Under the pieces are notes generated by a model. It searched no databases. It saw only the letters and a list, made by a program, of their open reading frames with translations, and was not told the DNA's origin. Of a DNA stretch of 7,676 bases, positions 4,533 to 7,676 are shown piece after piece. Positions within the stretch are counted from its first letter, which is position 1; each line of letters starts with the position of its first letter. The DNA lies in NCBI GenBank assembly GCA_900551975.1, contig URYA01000074.1:1-7676 (forward strand). The letters are read 5' to 3'. Source of the stretch: an uncultured Collinsella sp. GTDB taxonomy: Bacteria; Actinomycetota; Coriobacteriia; Coriobacteriales; Coriobacteriaceae. The translations under genes were made by a program, and so were the position numbers.

Positions 4533-5459
4533 ATGCATTCTCCCCAACAGTGCGACGCGCATCCACAGCCGGTATGCAGCCGTCGCATCTTTTTGGGTAG
4601 CGCTCTCGCTGCGAGCGCTACTGTCGTCGCCGGCGCACTTGCCGGTTGCCAGCGCCCCTCCACGCTGGAAGTAGTTCAGCCCACGACGGGCGGCGGTCGC
4701 GACGACCTGTCCGATTCCGTGATCGGCAAGGACAAGATCCGCATTGGCATGGAGGCGGCCTACGCCCCGTACAACTGGCAGGTTTCCGAAGCCAGTGAGT
4801 ACACCATCCCCATCGACAACGTGCAGGGTGCCTATGCCGATGGCTACGACGTGCAGATCGCCAAGATCGTCTGCAAGGCCCTCGGTGGCGAGCCCGTTGC
4901 CGTCAAGCAGAGCTTCTCGGGCCTTATCGATTCGCTCAACAACGGTCAGATCGACCTCATCATCGCCGGCATGAGCGCCACGCCCGAGCGCGAGGAGTCC
5001 GTTGGCTTCTCCGACCCGTACTTTATTGGTTACTTTGGCCTGTTCGTAAAAGAGGGCTCTCCCTACCAAAACGCCACCAAGCTTAGCGACTTTAGCGGTG
5101 CCACGGTACTCGGCCAAAAGGACACCATGCTCGACACCGTCATCGACGAGATTCCGGGCGTTGTCCACAAGAACCCGGTCGATTCGGTCCCCACGGTGTT
5201 TTCGAACCTGCTGCAGGGCACCTGCGACGCCGTGACCTACAACACTGAGAACGAGAAGGGCTATATGGCCCAAAACCCGGGTATCGTGCCGATCCATTTT
5301 GCCGAGGGCGAGGGCTTTAAGCAGGAGGTCGCGGCAAATGTCGGTTGCCGCAAGGGCTCGGACAAGCTGCTTAAGCTCATCGACAAGACACTCAAGGGCA
5401 TTAGCCAAGAGGAGCGCGACCAAATGTGGGACGCGTGCCTCGACCGTCAGCCGGCATAG
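4533..5459 (+). CDS. Substrate-binding lipoprotein of a polar amino-acid-type ABC importer (family 3)
   Basis: This 308-residue protein should capture the ligand outside the membrane and deliver it to the permease encoded next. The N-terminus has a Tat-like motif SRRIFLG (16-22), a hydrophobic stretch, and a lipobox LAGC ending at Cys39. It is therefore a lipid-anchored protein, possibly exported folded. The family 3 fold is shown by RIGMEAAYAPYNW (70-82), GYDVQIAKIV (104-113), FSGLIDSLNNGQIDLIIAGM (128-147) and SATPEREESVGFSDPYF (148-164). Arg153 sits where HisJ- and GlnH-type proteins bind the ligand carboxylate. The later DAVTYNTEN segment has Asn237 where GlnH-like proteins have the Asp that binds the alpha-amino group (my alignment by eye). 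The ATG at 4533 has GGAAGG 6 bases upstream and puts the signal sequence in register; an in-frame GTG at 4461 has no site. A perfect 9-bp hairpin lies in the signal-peptide coding region (4597-4621). The permease gene follows after 9 bases. Confidence 0.93.
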   Translation: MHSPQQCDAHPQPVCSRRIFLGSALAASATVVAGALAGCQRPSTLEVVQPTTGGGRDDLSDSVIGKDKIRIGMEAAYAPYNWQVSEASEYTIPIDNVQGAYADGYDVQIAKIVCKALGGEPVAVKQSFSGLIDSLNNGQIDLIIAGMSATPEREESVGFSDPYFIGYFGLFVKEGSPYQNATKLSDFSGATVLGQKDTMLDTVIDEIPGVVHKNPVDSVPTVFSNLLQGTCDAVTYNTENEKGYMAQNPGIVPIHFAEGEGFKQEVAANVGCRKGSDKLLKLIDKTLKGISQEERDQMWDACLDRQPA

Positions 5460-5468
5460 GGAGGCAGC

Positions 5469-6617
5469 ATGAAAACCATTAATCGCCTGGCCTCCTTTAT
5501 CAAGGCCGACCACCGTTATGTATACCTGGGCACGAGCGTTATCGCGGCGCTCGGCCTGGCGTTTAGCCAGCGCAACCCCACGCCGCTGAGCTTCTTGGCC
5601 CCCACGGGCGTGTTCCAAGATTGCCTTTGGGCGATTCTTTGGGCCTGGCTCGTCGTGTCGGCGGCGGCGCTGGTCACCAAGCTCATGCACTGGAACGACT
5701 ATCGCGAAACGTCGCCGTTCGCCTCCGAGCGTTGCCGCCGTGGCGCACGCCTGGGCAGCTACGTCGTGGTCGCCATCGCGGCGATCTTTTTCGTGGACCG
5801 CTGCGTCATGTCATTTATCGACCTGGTACAGGTGAGCATTGTCTCGGATTCCAACCCCAGCGACTTTTTGTCGAGCCTGGTCTACATGACCTACAAGAGC
5901 GGGGACTTCTTTATCCGCGGTATCGAGATCACCATCGCGCTTGCCACCTTCGGCACCGTCATCGCATTCTTCCTGGCACTGCTCTTTGTGTTCCTGCGTA
6001 TTCAGACGTTCGACCGCGTAGATAACGACCTGGTGCGCTTCTTTAAGAGTATCGGCCGCGGCTTTGCGACCGTCTACTCCACCATCGTGCGCGGCACGCC
6101 CATGATGGTCCAGGGTCTGCTCATCTATTACGCGGGCTTCACCGTTTTGCGCGGCATGGGCTTCGAGACCGCCCAGGCCAACCAGATCTGGAGCACCTTC
6201 ACTGCTGGCCTCGTCACCATCTCGCTCAACTCCACCGCCTACATGATGGAGGTCCTGCGCGGCGGCATCGAGTCCATCGATCCCGGCCAGGCCGAGGCGG
6301 CGCGCTCGCTGGGCCTGTCGCAGTGGCAGGCTATGCGCAAAGTCGTGTTCCCCCAGGGCATTAAAAACGCGATCCCGGCGCTCACCAACGAGCTCATCAT
6401 CAACATCAAGGATTCGTCGGTGCTTTCGGTCATCGGCGTGTTTGACCTCATGTACGCCACCACCACCGTCGCCGGCGTGTACTACCGCCAGATGGAGGTC
6501 TACTGCGTGGCGCTCGTGGTCTACCTGATCCTGACGCTCGTGGCGAGCCGCCTGCTCGAGGCCTTTGGCAAAAAGCTCGGCGCCGAGGCTCCGGTCACGC
6601 TGCCCAGCTCCAACTAG
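5469..6617 (+). CDS. ABC importer permease (HisM/GlnP type) with N-terminal membrane extension
   Basis: This protein forms the membrane channel of the importer. The C-terminal part (about 145-370) is a standard polar amino acid permease: FFIRGIEITIALAT (147-160), STIVRGTPMMVQGLLIYY (204-221), then the coupling-helix EAA loop EAARSLGLSQWQAMRKVVFP (276-295), INIKDSSVLSVIG (311-323) and a last helix at about 343-363. The EAA loop docks onto the ATPase encoded next. The protein is 382 residues, whereas this family is often 210-250. The extra roughly 140 residues hold three hydrophobic segments (about 17-33, 52-70, 97-116) joined by charged loops, and they are not a second permease domain since only one EAA loop exists. 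The ATG has GGAGG only 4 bases upstream, overlapping the end of the upstream stop codon region. Only one permease gene is present, so the channel is probably a homodimer. Confidence 0.93.
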   Translation: MKTINRLASFIKADHRYVYLGTSVIAALGLAFSQRNPTPLSFLAPTGVFQDCLWAILWAWLVVSAAALVTKLMHWNDYRETSPFASERCRRGARLGSYVVVAIAAIFFVDRCVMSFIDLVQVSIVSDSNPSDFLSSLVYMTYKSGDFFIRGIEITIALATFGTVIAFFLALLFVFLRIQTFDRVDNDLVRFFKSIGRGFATVYSTIVRGTPMMVQGLLIYYAGFTVLRGMGFETAQANQIWSTFTAGLVTISLNSTAYMMEVLRGGIESIDPGQAEAARSLGLSQWQAMRKVVFPQGIKNAIPALTNELIINIKDSSVLSVIGVFDLMYATTTVAGVYYRQMEVYCVALVVYLILTLVASRLLEAFGKKLGAEAPVTLPSSN

Positions 6618-6639
6618 GCTCAAGACGAGGAGAATCATC

Positions 6640-7431
6640 ATGGCAGATACCGCTACTACCGGCGTTGCGGCCGCCGCACAGACCAATGAGCCGCTCATCC
6701 GCGTCGAGGGCCTGCGCAAGAGCTTCGGCTCGCTCGAGGTGCTCAAGGGCATCGACCTGTCCGTTAACCCCGGCGAGGTCGTCACCATTATCGGCGCCTC
6801 GGGCTCGGGCAAGTCGACCTTCCTGCGCTGCCTCAACCTGCTCGAGACCCCGGACGCGGGCCACATCTGGTTCCACGGCCAGGACCTCACGGCCGAGCGC
6901 TGCAACATCAACAAGCTGCGCGAGGACATCGGCATGGTGTTCCAGGGCTTTAACCTGTTCAACAACATGGATGTGCTCGACAACTGCACGCTCGCGCCCG
7001 TCACGCTCAAAAAGATGAGCAAGGCCGAGGCCGAGAAGGTCGCGATGGAGCATCTGACGAGTGTGGGGCTCGAAAAGTTCGCGCACGCCGCCGTGGGTCG
7101 CCTGTCCGGTGGCCAAAAGCAGCGCGTGGCCATCGCGCGCGCCCTGTGCATGAATCCGCAGATCATGCTGTTCGACGAGCCGACTTCGGCACTCGACCCC
7201 GAGATCGTGGGCGAGGTGCTCGAGGTCATGCGCAAGCTCGCTGCCGACGGTATGACCATGGTCGTCGTCACGCACGAGATGGCCTTTGCCAAGGAGGTCA
7301 GCGACCGCGTGGTCTTTATGGACCGCGGCGTCATTCTTGAGCAGGGCTCGCCGCGCGAGGTCTTCGGGAATCCGAAGGAGAGCCGCACGCGCGAATTTCT
7401 CAGCCGCTATCTGGAGGACAAAATGGCATGA
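6640..7431 (+). CDS. ABC importer ATPase, polar amino acid type (GlnQ/HisP-like)
   Basis: This 263-residue cytoplasmic ATPase powers the importer encoded upstream. All nucleotide-binding motifs are intact: Walker A GASGSGKST (52-60), Q-loop at Gln102 in VFQGFNLF, signature LSGGQ (155-159), Walker B IMLFDEPTSALDPE (175-188) with Glu180 as catalytic base, and the H-loop His212 in VVTHEM. The RCLNLLETPDAG and LAPVTLKK stretches are typical of the polar amino acid subfamily. The first 18 residues (MADTATTGVAAAAQTNEP) are a low-complexity tail not usual for the family. The ATG at 6640 has GAGGAG 7 bases upstream and lies 22 bases after the permease stop. An in-frame upstream start at 6565 would fall inside the permease gene and is rejected. 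The stop TGA overlaps the ATG of the next gene (ATGA, 7428-7431), indicating translational coupling. Confidence 0.96.
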   Translation: MADTATTGVAAAAQTNEPLIRVEGLRKSFGSLEVLKGIDLSVNPGEVVTIIGASGSGKSTFLRCLNLLETPDAGHIWFHGQDLTAERCNINKLREDIGMVFQGFNLFNNMDVLDNCTLAPVTLKKMSKAEAEKVAMEHLTSVGLEKFAHAAVGRLSGGQKQRVAIARALCMNPQIMLFDEPTSALDPEIVGEVLEVMRKLAADGMTMVVVTHEMAFAKEVSDRVVFMDRGVILEQGSPREVFGNPKESRTREFLSRYLEDKMA

Positions 7432-7676
7432 CGAAGAAGATCACCGATTTCTTTGCCCTCGAGAGCAACTATCCCGACTTAGACGCCGAGGGCGCGGTCG
7501 CGCGTCTTTCGCAGGCAATCCAATGCCGGACCGTCAACTACGCCGACCACAGTCTGACCGACTATAGCGAGTTTGACAAGCTCCACGCGCACATGAAGGC
7601 AAGCTATCCCCACATCATGCGCGCGGGCGTCTTTGAGCGGCTCGGCCACCACGCCGTGCTCATCACCATCCCCGGC
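7428..7676 (+). CDS. M20-family metallopeptidase/amidohydrolase, N-terminal part (runs off window)
   Basis: Only the first 83 residues are present. The pattern matches the N-terminus of M20 peptidases of the carboxypeptidase S/PM20D1-like branch: ARLSQAIQCRTVNY (25-38), a short Asp/Ser/Thr-rich gap, EFDKLHAHMKASYPHI (48-63) and the strand HAVLITIPG (75-83). The next segment would be the strand carrying the metal-binding His-x-Asp motif, which lies just beyond the window, so catalytic residues cannot be checked. Members of this branch hydrolyse the amide bond of dipeptides or N-acyl amino acids using two zinc ions. The gene starts at an ATG overlapping the ATPase stop, with GGAGG (7413-7417) 10 bases upstream inside the ATPase gene. 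This coupling suggests that the enzyme processes the imported ligand in the cytoplasm. The family call is good, the substrate is inferred. Confidence 0.82.
   Translation, partial: MTKKITDFFALESNYPDLDAEGAVARLSQAIQCRTVNYADHSLTDYSEFDKLHAHMKASYPHIMRAGVFERLGHHAVLITIPG

Noticed and set aside
4494..5690. Minus-strand open frame of about 398 codons
   Set aside because: It is antisense to the binding-protein gene and the start of the permease gene; composition is that of a shadow frame and there is no ribosome binding site or domain.
5811..7388. Long minus-strand open frame of about 525 codons
   Set aside because: It is antisense to the permease and ATPase, both of which have intact family motifs. 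Its translation is low-complexity and without recognisable domains.

Overview
The window reads as chromosomal DNA from a high-GC, Gram-positive-like gut actinobacterium, most likely Collinsella or another member of the Coriobacteriia. This rests on strong G/C bias at third codon positions, Shine-Dalgarno sites of the GGAGG type, the protein flavours (LacX-like mutarotase, Tat-type lipoprotein binding protein, acidic-tailed single-pass membrane protein), and intergenic palindromes of the TGTGACAAAGG type that I recall from such genomes. The taxon is an inference; there is no rRNA or other marker gene here.

Layout, left to right. (1) Positions 2-244 are the 3' end of a plus-strand gene for a DUF4143-type AAA ATPase. 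(2) An intergenic stretch holds two adjacent inverted repeats (257-287 and 292-355) and lies between convergent genes. (3) Two minus-strand genes probably form one transcript: an MFS drug-efflux-type transporter (2134 to 893), then a low-molecular-weight protein tyrosine phosphatase (847 to 401). (4) The divergent spacer 2135-2395 has a second copy of the TGTGAC palindrome, a second nested inverted repeat, and candidate promoter and operator sequences. (5) A plus-strand gene (2396-3262) encodes a bitopic membrane protein of unknown function. (6) A LacX-like aldose 1-epimerase (3376-4269) follows and ends in a strong intrinsic terminator (4327-4366). (7) A tight plus-strand operon starts at 4533 and runs off the right edge: polar amino-acid-type ABC importer binding lipoprotein, permease with an unusual N-terminal membrane extension, ATPase, and an M20-family peptidase whose start codon overlaps the ATPase stop.

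The operon in (7) is the functional core. The lipoprotein captures a small ligand outside the cell, the permease and ATPase import it, and the translationally coupled M20 enzyme probably hydrolyses an amide bond in it. By eye, the binding protein keeps the arginine that holds the ligand carboxylate, but has Asn where the family usually has the Asp that holds the free alpha-amino group. This suggests, as a hypothesis only, that the imported ligand is an N-blocked amino acid or a dipeptide rather than a plain amino acid.

I see no CRISPR array, tRNA, rRNA, transposase or phage gene. The least explained material is the paired palindromes in the two intergenic regions and the membrane protein at 2396-3262.
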